Shown here: in pieces, positions 1 to 11,082 of the stretch
Layout: each line of letters opens with the position of its first letter
How positions within the stretch are numbered: position 1 is the stretch's first letter
From: Canna indica
Taxonomy: Eukaryota > Streptophyta > Magnoliopsida > Zingiberales > Cannaceae
Reading direction: 5' to 3'
DNA length: 64,000 bases
Assembly: GCA_034359265.1 (NCBI GenBank)
Contig: CP136892.1
Location: 82,762,001 to 82,826,000 of the forward strand
The notes under the pieces: generated by a model
What the model saw: only the letters and a program-made list of their open reading frames with translations
Told to the model about the DNA's origin: nothing
The model's database searches: none
Program-made: the position numbers and the translations under genes

Positions 1-493
1 CGATGGTGCAAGCAGAGTACTCAGCGAAGCGGGCGGAGTGCATTTCGGCGGTGGCGGCGCGGCGCTGGTCTCTCCACGGCTGGTCATCGGCGTTGAAGAT
101 GCCGTCGCCGAGGAGCTCAGCGAAGCGCTCCCGGTAGTACTTGCCTTTGGGGAAGTTGGCGAAGCGGGTCTTGAGCATGTACTGGATGGCGGCAGGGTCG
201 ACGGTGATGACGCCGCTGTAGTTGGCGAACCAGATTCCGCGGAAGGGGAAAGTGCCGCCGGAGCGAGCGGCGGCGCGGGTGACCCACTCGTAGATGTCGG
301 CGAGGTGGAAGAAGAGGGTGGGGAGGATGCCGAGGACGGGCCAAATCATGGGGCCTTTGGAGGTGAGGCGCTGCATGGCGGCGCTGCACGCGAAGAGCCC
401 GAGTACGGCGAATGCCAAGTCGGAGGCGCACAGATGCTCGCTCGCCTTCGTCCCTGCTGCAACAACTGCAGCTGCTATCGATGCCATTATCAT
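1..493 (-). CDS. CYP86B1: CYP86B1-type cytochrome P450, N-terminal part (runs off the left edge)
   Basis: Reading the minus strand from ATG at 493 gives an open frame to the window edge, about 164 residues, starting MIMASIAAAV. An in-frame stop (500-502) lies just upstream; the second Met at 487 is an alternative start. A hydrophobic N-terminal segment (LAFAVLGLFACSAA) is the expected ER anchor. It is followed by the proline-rich P450 hinge (GPMIWPVLGILPTL), then YMLKTRFANFPKGKYYRERF, LLGDGIFNADD and WRDQRRAATAEMHSARF, all diagnostic of the CYP86B clade. Known family role: ER omega-hydroxylation of very-long-chain fatty acids for suberin and polyester monomers. The haem-binding region lies outside the window, so integrity of the whole gene cannot be judged. 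Codon use is strongly GC-rich, unlike the AT-rich flank. The call is sure at family level and fairly sure at the CYP86B level. Confidence 0.88.
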   Translation of the reverse strand, partial: MIMASIAAAVVAAGTKASEHLCASDLAFAVLGLFACSAAMQRLTSKGPMIWPVLGILPTLFFHLADIYEWVTRAAARSGGTFPFRGIWFANYSGVITVDPAAIQYMLKTRFANFPKGKYYRERFAELLGDGIFNADDQPWRDQRRAATAEMHSARFAEYSACTI

Positions 494-1161
494 CTCGGTT
501 TACGAACAAGCAGTACTGCATGTGTTCATTCTTCGGAAGAAGAGGCGATTAAATAGATGAGGATCTGAGTAGGAGAAGATCGAGGATAATTAATATCCAA
601 GTAGTAATTAATTGCTCATAAATCACAACATTAGGCGCCGCTAATAATCGTAGTTAGCTGTTTGCAAGGAAGCGGCTCGACACAGAATTAACTGAATTGA
701 ATGTTAGCTGTTGCATGGCTTGTCCTCAAAAGATGCAAGAGATGTACCAGTTATTTGGGTCAATGGAGATGGTGGCGTACGTGTCCGCTGTGAGCGGCTG
801 CTGATGCATGGTTGATGAATCATGGAAGGAAATGAGAAGGGGAGCGCATGAATACGTTATACGTTTTAGGATATGGAGTTAGGGCATGAATTAATGGACA
901 CCTAAAGTGTTGACGTGTCATAATGGCTGACTATTAATTAATATGTATATAATGTGACGGCATCTATCAACTAATTCTCTGATGGGCTTCTCTAACCAAC
1001 TACACTTGTCTTTTTATTGCAATGGAATCAATGAGGTAATGATTACTAATTCGGTATATAGGCATTGATCAGGGTGGCCCGTCCATTAGGCCGAAAAGGC
1101 TATTGTCTCAGGACTCAAATTGATAAATTAATAAAAAATTTGGTACTTTCACGTAATGCAT
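494..1161. other. Upstream region of the CYP86B gene
   Basis: AT-rich spacer upstream of the minus-strand P450. On the minus strand a TATA-like TATTTAAT stretch lies around 549-557, about 60 bases before the P450 start, and could be its core promoter. No open frame or RNA gene was recognised in the rest. Confidence 0.4.
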
Positions 1162-1304
1162 CAGTGGTTGATTGAGCCTCCAAAATTAACTTTAACTTTT
1201 TGATTTCCCACCCGGGCCCACCTCGGTACATGCACGAAATCAATGGTTGATTATTGAGCATCCAAAATCCACGTTGACTCTTTGACTTTTCACCTGGGGC
1301 CCAC
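1162..1304. repeat. Imperfect tandem duplication, two copies of about 70-77 bp
   Basis: The first copy (about 1162-1225) and the second (about 1239-1304) share the order TGGTTGATT...GAGC..CCAAAAT, then GACTTTT-like runs and a GGGCCCACC end. Copies differ by scattered substitutions and small indels. Nothing coding is visible. The origin is unknown; it may be a fragment of a dispersed element. Confidence 0.55.
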
Positions 1305-2372
1305 CCTTGGCGTAGGAAAGAAAATTATTTTAAATTTTACAGTACAGTTACATGAACGAAATTGGAATCCGGATTCTTCGCCTTCTCCCTCTCCGCCGGG
1401 CTCCGCATTGGCGCACTCCACAGTCCACGAAGTCAAGATAAAATTTAGTTTTTAATTACATCGATGTTCATCCGCCTCGAATGCTCATCTTCTTCGTCTT
1501 CGTCTCCGTCTCTCGCCGGCCCACTAGTCTTTTGAAGCAGAATCTCGACTCTCGTATCTCGTCGTTGCAACTGGCCCGCCAAGTTAGTGTGGTTTCGTCC
1601 TTGATGATTTCATTAGTTTTCTCTTGACTTTAAAGTCTCTTCAATGCATAACTTTAATTTATATACGAGTAATAGACATGAAAAATAATTCTTAATTCAC
1701 GCATAAATAATATTATTAATATATATTAATTAAGTTTAATAAACCTAATTAAATTTATAGGAAAAAAAAGAAATTTCATGAAAAATGACTATTCATGCAT
1801 AAATTATATAATCAAGTATATTAGTATATATGATAAGCTTAAGAACAAATAATTCGAATTCATTTTATTTTTTGAGTATAAAAATTTAATTAGTAATTTT
1901 ACATTTTAAAAAAATAAAAAAAATAAAATTTGCGTACATATTTATATTAATTTTATTGAATAAATGAAAAATTACATCTTAATATTTTGCCTTAAGACAC
2001 AGTATTTTTGAATATATACAAGTTGGACGTATGGATGAGTTTAGGTATGTTTTTTGTTTCGCTCGATTCGTGCTTAACTAATGCATCAGGGTGGAACCGA
2101 AAAAGGATGAGAATTATACTGGCTATTTATTGTTGATATATTCATTTCTAAATTTTCAAAATAAAATAAGTATTTATAAACTGAGTAGTATACCTAACTA
2201 GAAAATGAATATATTTATAATGAAAAATAACTATATTTATGCTTTTTAAGGAAGGTAATTATTGTGCCTAGGCATCGTATAAGTTTTGTTGATTAATAAA
2301 TTAGTTCGTCATAATCACTAATAATTGAAGATGACTAATAATTGAAGACCATGACGTTGATTATTCAATATA
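1305..2372. other. AT-rich spacer, no gene seen
   Basis: Strongly AT-rich sequence with a moderately GC-richer patch at about 1370-1600. No family-like open frame, RNA gene or clear repeat boundary was recognised. Confidence 0.5.
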
Positions 2373-3345
2373 GAGTCATTTCTCATATTCGAATTTTGAG
2401 AAGGAGAATTTTTCAAAATCGAATTTGAAGATGTAAAATTTTTAAAATCGAAATTGAGTAGATCAAATACCTACAAATTAAAAAAATATTTTAAAAATAA
2501 TTTAAATTTATAAAATATAAAAATAAAATATTAGAGAATAAAAAATATAATTTTCAAACTCTCTAATGTATTAAAGACTTTTGCACAAAGTCTATAAATT
2601 TAAATTTAAATAAAAAAATATGAAATATTTTGATGTAAAATATTTTTTTAGGTCATAATACCTCTTTTGTATCATTAAAAAAAATTATTTTATGAATTCA
2701 AATATTTTTTTAAAAAAATATCAAGCTATTATAGACTTTGCACAAAAGTCTTTAATGAGTTAGAGACTTTTATTTATAATAATTTTATAATTATAAAAAA
2801 TAAAATTTAATTCACAAAAAAAAATATGTGATATAAAAAATATGCTAGAGTCTATCAAAATATTTTGGACAAAAAATATTTTACTATTTTTAATTAAAAT
2901 TAGTTTTATAGACTTTGGACAAAAATCTCTAATGCAATAAAGACTTTTGCTCAAAGTCAATAATAATTTTATAATTCAAAAAAAATAATTAATAAAATAT
3001 TTATTAAAATATAAAATATGTGTTGTGGTTCAAAAAATATTTTTCATCAAAAATATTTTATAATTTATATTTATATTTATATTTATAGACTTTATGCAAA
3101 ACTCTCTAATGATTTAGAGAGTTTAAAAATATATTTTTTTTAAACTCTAACATCTCATTTTTATTATAAATATTTTTTTATAAATTAAAATTATTTTTTA
3201 TATATTTTTAAATTTTTAACCAAAGTCTCTAATTAGATATTTGGGCCATAGATAAAATGAATATTTGATTCACTCAATTTTAATTTTAAGAATTCACCGT
3301 CTTCGAATTTTTTTCTTCCCAAAATCCGAATCAGGAAAATGACTC
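2373..3345. mobile_element. Non-autonomous DNA element with about 95-bp inverted ends and tandem interior
   Basis: The left end begins GAGTCATTTCTCATATTCGA and the right end, reverse-complemented, begins GAGTCATTTTCCTGATTCGG. Similarity between the two ends continues for about 95 bp, with an ATTGAGT...ATCAAATA block near its inner edge. The element is flanked on both sides by AATATA, a likely target duplication although it lies in AT-rich DNA. The interior is AT-rich and holds four diverged copies of a palindromic AGACTTT...AAAGTCT motif, followed by CTCTAATG-like text, spaced roughly 170-180 bp apart (around 2580, 2750, 2930 and 3100). No transposase is encoded. Long inverted ends suggest a Mutator-like MITE, but the superfamily is not certain. 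Confidence 0.72.
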
Positions 3346-3573
3346 AATATATATATATACTATATGAAGAGCAATGCTTTAATAATATTTTAAACTGATA
3401 GAAACTTATATTGTAAGGTGAGAATATATATGATACAATTGATAGAAAATTGGCATGATGAGAAATTTAAATTCTTAATATTTTAGGCACGCTGATCATT
3501 AATCTAGATTTTTTTTTTGATTTAATAATTCTCATAGTTGATTCATGTGAAGCTAATAACCATATTTTAAAAA

Positions 3574-4062
3574 TGGATAAATTACATGAAACTTTTCTTG
3601 ACTATAGTCGATGTGCGCAAAGACTATTTAAACTATCAAGTGTGCACAAAACTCAAGCGACTATACTTTTTGTTCAAATAACCATCCTCTAATAGCCTGC
3701 CCATTAATAATTTAACGTTTAAATTCTCACATGCGTAGAATTCCCCTCCTCTACTAGAGGAGGAGGCCTCCTCCTCCGGCGGCGGCGGCAGTGGAGTCTA
3801 GGGCAAGAGGAGGAGTGTAGCTAGGTAGGTGAGGAATGGATAGAAGAAGAAATGATGACCATAAGATAAGATGGAAGGTGGAGATTGCTGCCACGTGGCA
3901 CTGGAGAGGGGGTTCTGCGTATGTGAGAATTTTACCGGGTGGACTAATGGAGGGTGGTTATTTGAACAAAAAATATAGTCACGAGTTCTGTGCATAGTTG
4001 GTAGTTTATGTAGTCTTTGCGCACATCAACTATAGTCGATGGAAGTTCCGTGTAATTTTTTC
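3574..4062. mobile_element. Inverted-repeat MITE of about 490 bp
   Basis: The left arm (TGGATAAATTACATGAAAC, then GACTATAGTCGATGTGCGC) is mirrored by the right arm, which reverse-complements to GAAAAAATTACACGGAAC then GACTATAGTTGATGTGCGC. The arms pair over most of the element (about 3574-3760 with 3870-4062), leaving a GC-rich loop with a GGCGGCGGCGG run near 3780. TTAAAAA is present immediately outside both ends (3567-3573 and 4063-4069), a plausible 7-bp target duplication. It lies about 490 bp upstream of the alpha-galactosidase start. Short open frames inside it look fortuitous. Confidence 0.75.
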
Positions 4063-4403
4063 TTAAAAAATTGGTGAATCAATTAACTATCTATCTAACT
4101 AATTAAAAAGATTAATTTATCATAACTCCATTTTTCTTAATCAAGCATATTAATAATCTGCATTTTTGCAGTTCCGAGCTTGATTTCTCTGCGATTGCCG
4201 CCGATGCATGACATGTTCTTTCATGCAGCCACGCGTTTGCCCAGCCGCCGACCAACTCCATAAAAAAATTGACCGACTGCTTCAATTGCGGAACCGGTGG
4301 CCTCCTCTCTCGACATCTATGCACCGATTGCACCTCCTCGATTTCTTCTCTACTCCGTCAGTCACCACCACCTTCATCCCCATACAACACCCAATTATGC
4401 ACA

Positions 4404-4409
4404 TATAAA
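4404..4409 (+). promoter_or_regulatory. TATA box candidate for the GH36 gene
   Basis: TATAAA lies 144 bp before the ATG at 4548 but only 10 bp before the in-frame ATG at 4419. If it is used, transcription would start near 4435, excluding the upstream ATG and favouring 4548 as the start. No other strong TATA was noticed close by. Confidence 0.4.
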
Positions 4410-4547
4410 CGTAGCCAGATGAAGCTTGCACTTCAACTCGGCTCTTCGCTCCACTGTCGCCGCCCTTTGATCTCACGCGCTTCAAGAATCCTGACAACGA
4501 CAGCCGCGAGTGGAACAAGGAAGCAGGAGAAGCTCCGGATCAGAGAG

Positions 4548-7500
4548 ATGACGGTCTCGCCTTCAGCGCCTTGCATCAGCTACGGCGACTTGGTTGTCCG
4601 CGGACGCACCGTGCTCGCCAATGTTCCGGCGACCCTCGTCGTCAACCCTTTAGCCTCGGGCTCCGCCCCGTCGAGCTCGGCCTTCATCGGCGTCACCGCG
4701 GAGGCCCCCAATTCCCGGCACGTCCTCCCGCTCGGGATGCTCGCGTAAGAGTTAGAGCATGATTTCTGATTACCAAAAAATTAAGCTTCTGCAATCTCAC
4801 GGCGTCAGAATGATGGCTCTGCATGCAGAGAACTGAGATGGCTTTGCTTGTTCCGATTCAAGATCTGGTGGATGATTCCTCGCATGGGAAGCAGAGGCTC
4901 CGACATCCCCATGGAGACTCAGGTTCTGCTGCTCGAGGCAAAGGAAGAGGCATCCATGGAGGAGAAGATGGACGGCTCTGCGCCTTCCACCAACACCTTC
5001 TACGTACTCTTCTTAGCCGTCTTGGATGGCCTTTTTCGTGCGAGCTTCCAGGGCGGCTCAGCCAACGAGCTGCAAGTTTGCTTAGAGAGCGGTTTGGGTT
5101 TAATCCATGCTTAGGAGTGCAATTTAATCATACAATATACTGTTAAATATTTCACTAAAAGTATTCTTTTTATAACTTCAGGTGATCCAGATGTGAAGAC
5201 CAAGGAAGCGTCAGAAGCAGTCTTCGTCAACTCTGGAACTGACCCATTTGAGCTCTTCAAAGACTCTATCAAGTGATTTCTTTGTTTCAATCTCAACACA
5301 AGTATCTATTAAGTGGATATACTTTTAATTTTGTGAAGTTTTGATTTATGTAGGATATTATCAATGCATAAGAAGACCTTCGGTCCTATTGAGCAAAAGA
5401 AGGTATATTTTCTGGTTTCTGCGCCTGATCTTAATTAAGGACTTGAGTTTTTTTCATTAGTTTTTTGGCAATTAAATGAAAAAGAAATTGTTTGTAGAAA
5501 CCTGAGCACTTGGATTGGTTTGGGTGGTGCACTTGGGATGCATTTTATACTGATGTCAACCCCAATGGAATCAGGGAAGGTCTCCAAAGGTTGTCAAACT
5601 ACTTCAGTATTGTTAATGGTTTTCTTATTAATTCGACTTTTAGAAAACCTTTTTGTATCTGAATCTAATTAATTTATTTTCCCTTCCCTTTCTTCTGTTT
5701 TGGCAGTCTGTCAGAAGGAGGCACTCCACCAAGATTTCTAATCGTTGATGATGGCTGGCAGGAAGGTTTAAATGAGTTCAACAAAGAATTGAAACCACCA
5801 ATTGAAGGAACTCAGTAAGTGTTTCTTCTTAGGTAATTGTTGCTCACTCTCCTTCTGTAATTGTGTCATAGTCTTCAATCCTCGCGCGCGATCATTTGAT
5901 CAATCTAGTTACTGATGAGATAGTTGATCCATCAACTTGACGCCTAAATCACTCAACCAAAATGCTTAAGTCCAATTTATATACAGTGTCACAGTTGCAA
6001 TCTGATTTAGCCTTTTTCTAACCACTTAAACTTTTGGATAAGTGATTAATGATTTAGTTTTACGCTAAATTTCTTAAATTTCATACTCACAGATTTGCAA
6101 CCAGATTGAATGAAATAAGGGAGAACGAGAGGTTCCTTGGCTTGAGTGAGTTCATCAGAAGTATCAGAGAGAAATATAAGCTCAAGTAAGTGTTCCCAGC
6201 CTAATAGTACTATTTCAGCATCATTAAGCTTCTGTTTGAGGCATATGTTAAACACAAGACAGGTCTGTCTATTTATGGCATGCATTGGCTGGATGCTGGG
6301 GAGGAGTCAACACCAGCTCTCATGCAATGCAGAAGTACCTTCCAAGGTTTACATACCCAGTTCCTTCTATAGGTGACACAGCAAACATCAGGGACATTGC
6401 CATGGACAGCTTGGAGAAGTATGGAGTTGGCCTGATCCACCCCGAAAAGATATATGAATTCTACAATGATCTGCACACTTATCTTTCGAATCACGGCGTC
6501 GATGGAGTCAAGGTTGATGTTCAGAGTGTGCTTGAATCTCTTGGGGCCGGTATGGATGGGCGAGTAGCATTGACTACCAAGTACCAGAAGGCCCTTGAGG
6601 AGTCTGTAAGCAGGAACTTTGAGTTGGATAACCTGATTTGCTGCATGTGTCACAACACTGAATCCATTTACAGGTAAATTAGTTTCATGATTTTCTTGGT
6701 GACTTTTTAGTTCAAAATGGAAACTGATCTCCTACATTTTGGTTAATTGATTACAGCTCTGGCAAAAGTGCAGTTGCTAGAGCCTCTGAAGATTTCATGC
6801 CGGCAAAACCGGAGTTGCAGACGGTGCACATAGCCTCAGTGGCATACAATAGCCTTCTTTTGGGCGAGATTTTTGTGCCCGATTGGGACATGTTTCAAGT
6901 AAGTCATGGTTCATGGATTTTGATCTTGTGTGCTGAGGGCAACTTTAGTCTTACACTAGCTAGTGACAAGGAGTTTCATGCCTTCGAGGTGTCTTTTTGA
7001 ATTGAAGGAACAAAGTGGAATAGTACTCCATGGACTAAGTCGAAGTCTATTAGACTTGTAATGCTATTCTCATGAATCATGAACTAATAATTCTTGATCC
7101 TTCCGCTTGTAGAGTGACCATGAAACAGCTGACTTCCATGGTGCAGCCAGAGCTGTAGGAGGATGTGGAGTATATGTTAGGTATTGAACAGAGCAAATTG
7201 GTGGTGTTCTCCATTTAACACTTGGACAATCATTTTATCTTTTGTTTTTGACTCAGTGATAAGCCGGGAAAACACAATTTCGACTTGCTCAGAAGGTTAG
7301 TACTCCCCGATGGCTCAGTTTTAAGGGCTAAATTTCCAGGTCGTCCTACTCGCGATTGCTTGTTTGATGATCCTATCATGGATGGAAGAAGGTTAGAATC
7401 TTTTACATTTTTTCATGCGTGCTATTAAATTTGATTGGATGACCAACTTTTCCAAAAGTTTAAGCTATTAAGAAAGAGATCAATCTATGCATTTATATTC

Positions 7501-8342
7501 TTAACACGTGCATATATGCATCTGAAGTATCTGCCGATCTAAATATTTGGCTTTCTTTAGTCTCCTAAAAATATGGAATATGAACAAGTTTTCTGGAGTT
7601 CTTGGTGTTTTCAACTGCCAAGGAATGGGAAACTGGCCAATGAAAGAAGAACAGCATGCTTCACTGCCCAATCCAGTGCAGATCTCAGGCAAAGTTTCGC
7701 CATCAAACATCGAGTATCTTGAAGAGCTTGCGGGCGAAAACTGGACTGGAGACTGTGCAGTATATGCCTTCAATTCAGGTTTTGCAATCTCCGTTTTGCT
7801 TCAGAGATATATTAATATGCCTTCAACTCAAACATGTAACTTACTTTGTGTATATCATCAATTGCAGGAACTCTTTCAAGGTTACAGAAGACAGAAACAA
7901 CAGATGTTTCACTAAGCTCTCTGCAATATGAGATTTTTATTGTCTCACCCATCAAGGTAATAAAGTGGAATTTCCTCCAAATTCTACTGTTGTCAATCTG
8001 ATATAAACTACTTTGGGATTCTTGATCACAAACCCTTTACTTCTGGTGCATTGCTAGAATTACAATGAAACAGTTCAGTTTGCGGCAATCGGGCTGGTGA
8101 ACATGTATAATTCTGGTGGAGCTATTGAAGAACTAGGGAGCAAAGTTTCTGCATCAGGGTGTGTGATTGAGATGCAAGTGAGAAGTCCAGGGAGGTTTGG
8201 GGCATATTCTAGCATGAGGCCTGAACACTGTTCAGTGGAGGATTCTGAGGTGGACTTCACTTATGAGCCTGGAAATGGATTACTGACATTTTATGTTTCA
8301 GATAAATCCAAATTCAGTAAGGTTCAAATCACTTATCCTTAA
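4548..8342 (+). CDS. Galactinol-sucrose galactosyltransferase / alkaline alpha-galactosidase (GH36, seed-imbibition type)
   Basis: Fourteen exons: 4548-4744, 4829-5091, 5182-5272, 5354-5402, 5498-5589, 5707-5814, 6093-6185, 6263-6673, 6757-6898, 7113-7180, 7257-7391, 7561-7778, 7868-7956, 8058-8342. They total 747 codons (746 residues), the usual family length, with GT-AG introns and consistent phases. Landmarks in order are [61 protein letters not shown], the nucleophile motif [19 protein letters not shown], the acid/base region [47 protein letters not shown] and, near the end, [12 protein letters not shown]. Known members move galactose from galactinol to sucrose or hydrolyse raffinose-family sugars at alkaline pH; sequence alone does not separate these. 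An in-frame Met at 4419 would add 43 residues rich in Ser, Arg and Thr, resembling a plastid transit peptide. Convergent with the next gene (185 bp between stop codons). Confidence 0.95.
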
Positions 8343-8527
8343 TTATTAGTTGTCGTCCACCAGCTTATAATTCCAACTGAACTGTGTTTATTGGAATTTT
8401 CTCTTTTTCTTTTTTGTATTTTTCATGGTGTACTGTCGAGTTTAAAATGTATTTAAATAATAATTTGTGCTTCATGGTATAACTATGGCTTGAGAATTTT
8501 GGTGAAATTATAAATACTATAAAGACA

Positions 8528-10828
8528 TCACTCGACAGCCCTACCGCTTGCGACCAGCTTAAACCACTGCCTCTCCGGGTCGCAGCTCGCGTCTCCGCTC
8601 AGGCATTCGCATGGACTTGCGACGATGCTTCTCCCGTCCTCGTCGACGTCCAAGCAGAGAGTGGTATTCTCACTGCCCTGGGTCAATTGCGTCGTCAGAT
8701 GCATCTGCGACGCCGACGACAAGTCCCACTTCGAGCTCGAGCTGTCGCAGCTTTCGAGCCTCACCAGCTCCCCTGCCGCTCGAGCGTTGAGACAAGAAGA
8801 CGAATGCGGAGGCGACAAGGTCTTCCTCTCGCTGTACTCCCATGGCTGCTCGCAGGAACCGAGAACGAGCGCAGGGCGTTCGACAGAATTCGTCGCGACA
8901 CAAAGCCCAGAGAATGGATGGAAGATCAGCGCATATGGAGGATTTTGAGCGACTCCAGGACCTGCATCGTAACATTTGGATTGTCTTCGGGCTTTGACTC
9001 TTGACCGGATCAACGTTAAGGAAAAGTCAAAGTCAAAGTCAAAGTCAAAGTACCTTGGAACGGACGTTGAACGGACTGAACCCTCCGCAGCAATGATCGG
9101 TTTCTGGCGCTACTCCAGTCAAAAGTCAACACCCCATACACCTCATCTAAGTCAACCACGCCCTCTCTGAGGTAGTAACTCCCTTGCAGGGCCCACAAAG
9201 CCCAGTCCAAGTCCATGCCCGCTACAAAAGCCAGAACGCAACCGAAATAACGGTTGTCGTTGACGTTGCCGCCTCTTTGGTCAACGCCGAACTCGCTCAG
9301 GAACAGCGGAAACGCCCGGGCCAGCAAGAAGCCGGCCCTCCTCGTCGCGCTTCCGGTGATCATACCGCAGACGTCGTTCGCGTTTCCTTTGGCCCACGCG
9401 TTGCCGTCGGAGAAGGCGTACCAGTGGAGCTCGAAGACGAGCTTGTCCTTGAAGGTCAGGTTGACTTGCCTCGCCGACAGGAAGCCGAGGTCGTTGTCGA
9501 AATGAAGCCCGGAGAGGATGACGAGCACATCCTCGTTCGCAGCGTGCACGGCCTCCGCGCCCATTTGCATGTAGCTGCATCGGGTAGTGAATGAGTTGAT
9601 CGCCTACGTTGCCCATGAAATTTTCGCATGCCCAAAAGTCAAATGCCACAGTTAACAAGAATGGAATAGAGGAGGAGGACCTGAACCAGGCGTTGACATT
9701 TTGATTTGGGCCTCTGAGTTCATTTCTTAGGCTCATTGCGACTACGTTTTTGCGTCCTCTGAAGAATGTAGCCATTTTTGAGAGGCCTTCAGTCCACACG
9801 TTCGGGTCGAAATAAGCGTCGCCGAAGAAGCCATTGCCATCAGTTGGACTGCAGCACCATCCAGGTTTGCTTATGTGGTTGTCCAAGATCACCATGATAT
9901 TATTGTCTTCCAGGTTGGAAACCACAGCCTGCTAACTCAATTTTCTCATGGGTAAATGAATAAATATATATATATCAATTACCCAAGAATTTAAGTAGAA
10001 AGAATAGTTCAGACAAAATGCTTGATGTGTGTGTATATAATATAGACTACTTTTCTGATGGAATTCTCTTGTTCTGTCAAAAACTTTGCAGCAACCATGA
10101 AGGCATTCACGGTCGAGTCAGTCTATATATATAGGATATATTTATTTATTATTTAATTTTCCTGACAAACTTTTGTAAGTCTGGGAGGAGTCACAGGACT
10201 CTTCATGCATGCCTCCAGCAATCAACATTAAATTGTAGCAGCTCCTAAAACTAGGCTTGCATTCAAGAAGAAAGATAATTTTGTCTTCTACCTTCCTTAC
10301 ACTGACATCGGACATTAATAATACCTTGCCTTACCAAGAAAGATAATTAATTTATCTCTATATTTAATTGCATCTCCATTAATGCATATTTCGTATCAAT
10401 GGTAGATCAATAATTGCATTAATTTCAACGATCACCTGGAATGCTTCAATGAGCTTGAGGTCGGCAAGAGTAGGATTGTGGAGGATGAGCGAAGGGGTGA
10501 CATATTGGAGAGCAGCTCGTTGGAAGGACTGCCGCACGGTGAGGTTGGCCAGGGAAGCGTCGGTGAGGAGGAAGGTCGGCCAGGTGAGACGGACACAGTT
10601 GAAGCCCATGGAGCGTATCGCCTTCGATATGTCGTCCAGTGGCCGTTTCGAGAGGCCCTCTGCCAGCATCAAGTCCAGATGCGATGGCCAGTTGACGCAC
10701 GCGAGCTTCACGCGGTTGCCGGAGCCGGCGTCCACGATCCACCTCCCCGCCGTCGAGAGAGGGGATGATATTGCTGCTGTTGTTGCATGGAGAAGAAGAA
10801 GTAGAGGAAGAAGGGGAGAGGGCTTCAT
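8528..10828 (-). CDS. Secreted GH5 glycosidase (cellulase family) with ricin-B-like C-terminal domain
   Basis: Four exons on the minus strand: 10828-10436, 9928-9681, 9574-9054, 8961-8528, totalling 532 codons (531 residues). The N-terminus MKPSPLLPLLLLLHATTAAI is a clear signal peptide. GH5 landmarks are VNWPSHLDLMLAEGL, FNCVRLTWPTFLLTD, ILDNHISKPGWCC, MSLRNELRGP (acid/base Glu in RNEL), FELHWYAFSDG and FLSEFGVDQRGG (nucleophile Glu). After GVLTFDW and an extra exon, the last about 145 residues (LIFHPFSGLCV, LVLGSCEQ, LCLDVDEDG, DPERQWFKL) resemble a beta-trefoil ricin-B lectin fold, as known in a plant GH5 group. The protein probably acts in the wall or apoplast on a beta-glycan; the true substrate is not known. 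The third intron carries a short AAAGTC tandem run just after its donor. No breaks were seen. Confidence 0.92.
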
Positions 10829-11066
10829 GCTTGTTTACGGTGTGATCGTACGTGACACTTGAAGTGAGGCTTTTAGTGAGCTTTAAAGAACCGGGAAGAG
10901 TTAAAAATAACCTTCAAGTCATTTATTATGATCGGCGGAGTGAGAATGTAGTTCTGATCGAATTGGTTAATTGGTTATTCAGATATTATTTAGTTAAAAA
11001 TAAACTTGATTTAGGCATATTATTCGAGATTATGAATTCAATTCCTAATTGTTTGTAACATCTCGT
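10829..11066. other. Short spacer upstream of the GH5 gene
   Basis: AT-rich DNA holding the presumed GH5 promoter (the gene reads leftward). No distinct TATA box could be assigned. The LINE target-site duplication begins at its right edge. Confidence 0.35.
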
Positions 11067-11082
11067 GCATATATAACATCTG

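Noticed and set aside
61..80. Suspected frameshift in CYP86B near WRDQRR
   Set aside because: Careful re-reading of the bases shows the frame is continuous (TGG AGA GAC CAG CGC).
1..521. Other open frames on both strands over the CYP86B segment
   Set aside because: They are out of frame with the P450 motifs and lack any family similarity.
3798..3995. Small minus-strand open frame in the MITE at 3,574
   Set aside because: It lies inside the inverted repeat and shows no protein-like pattern.
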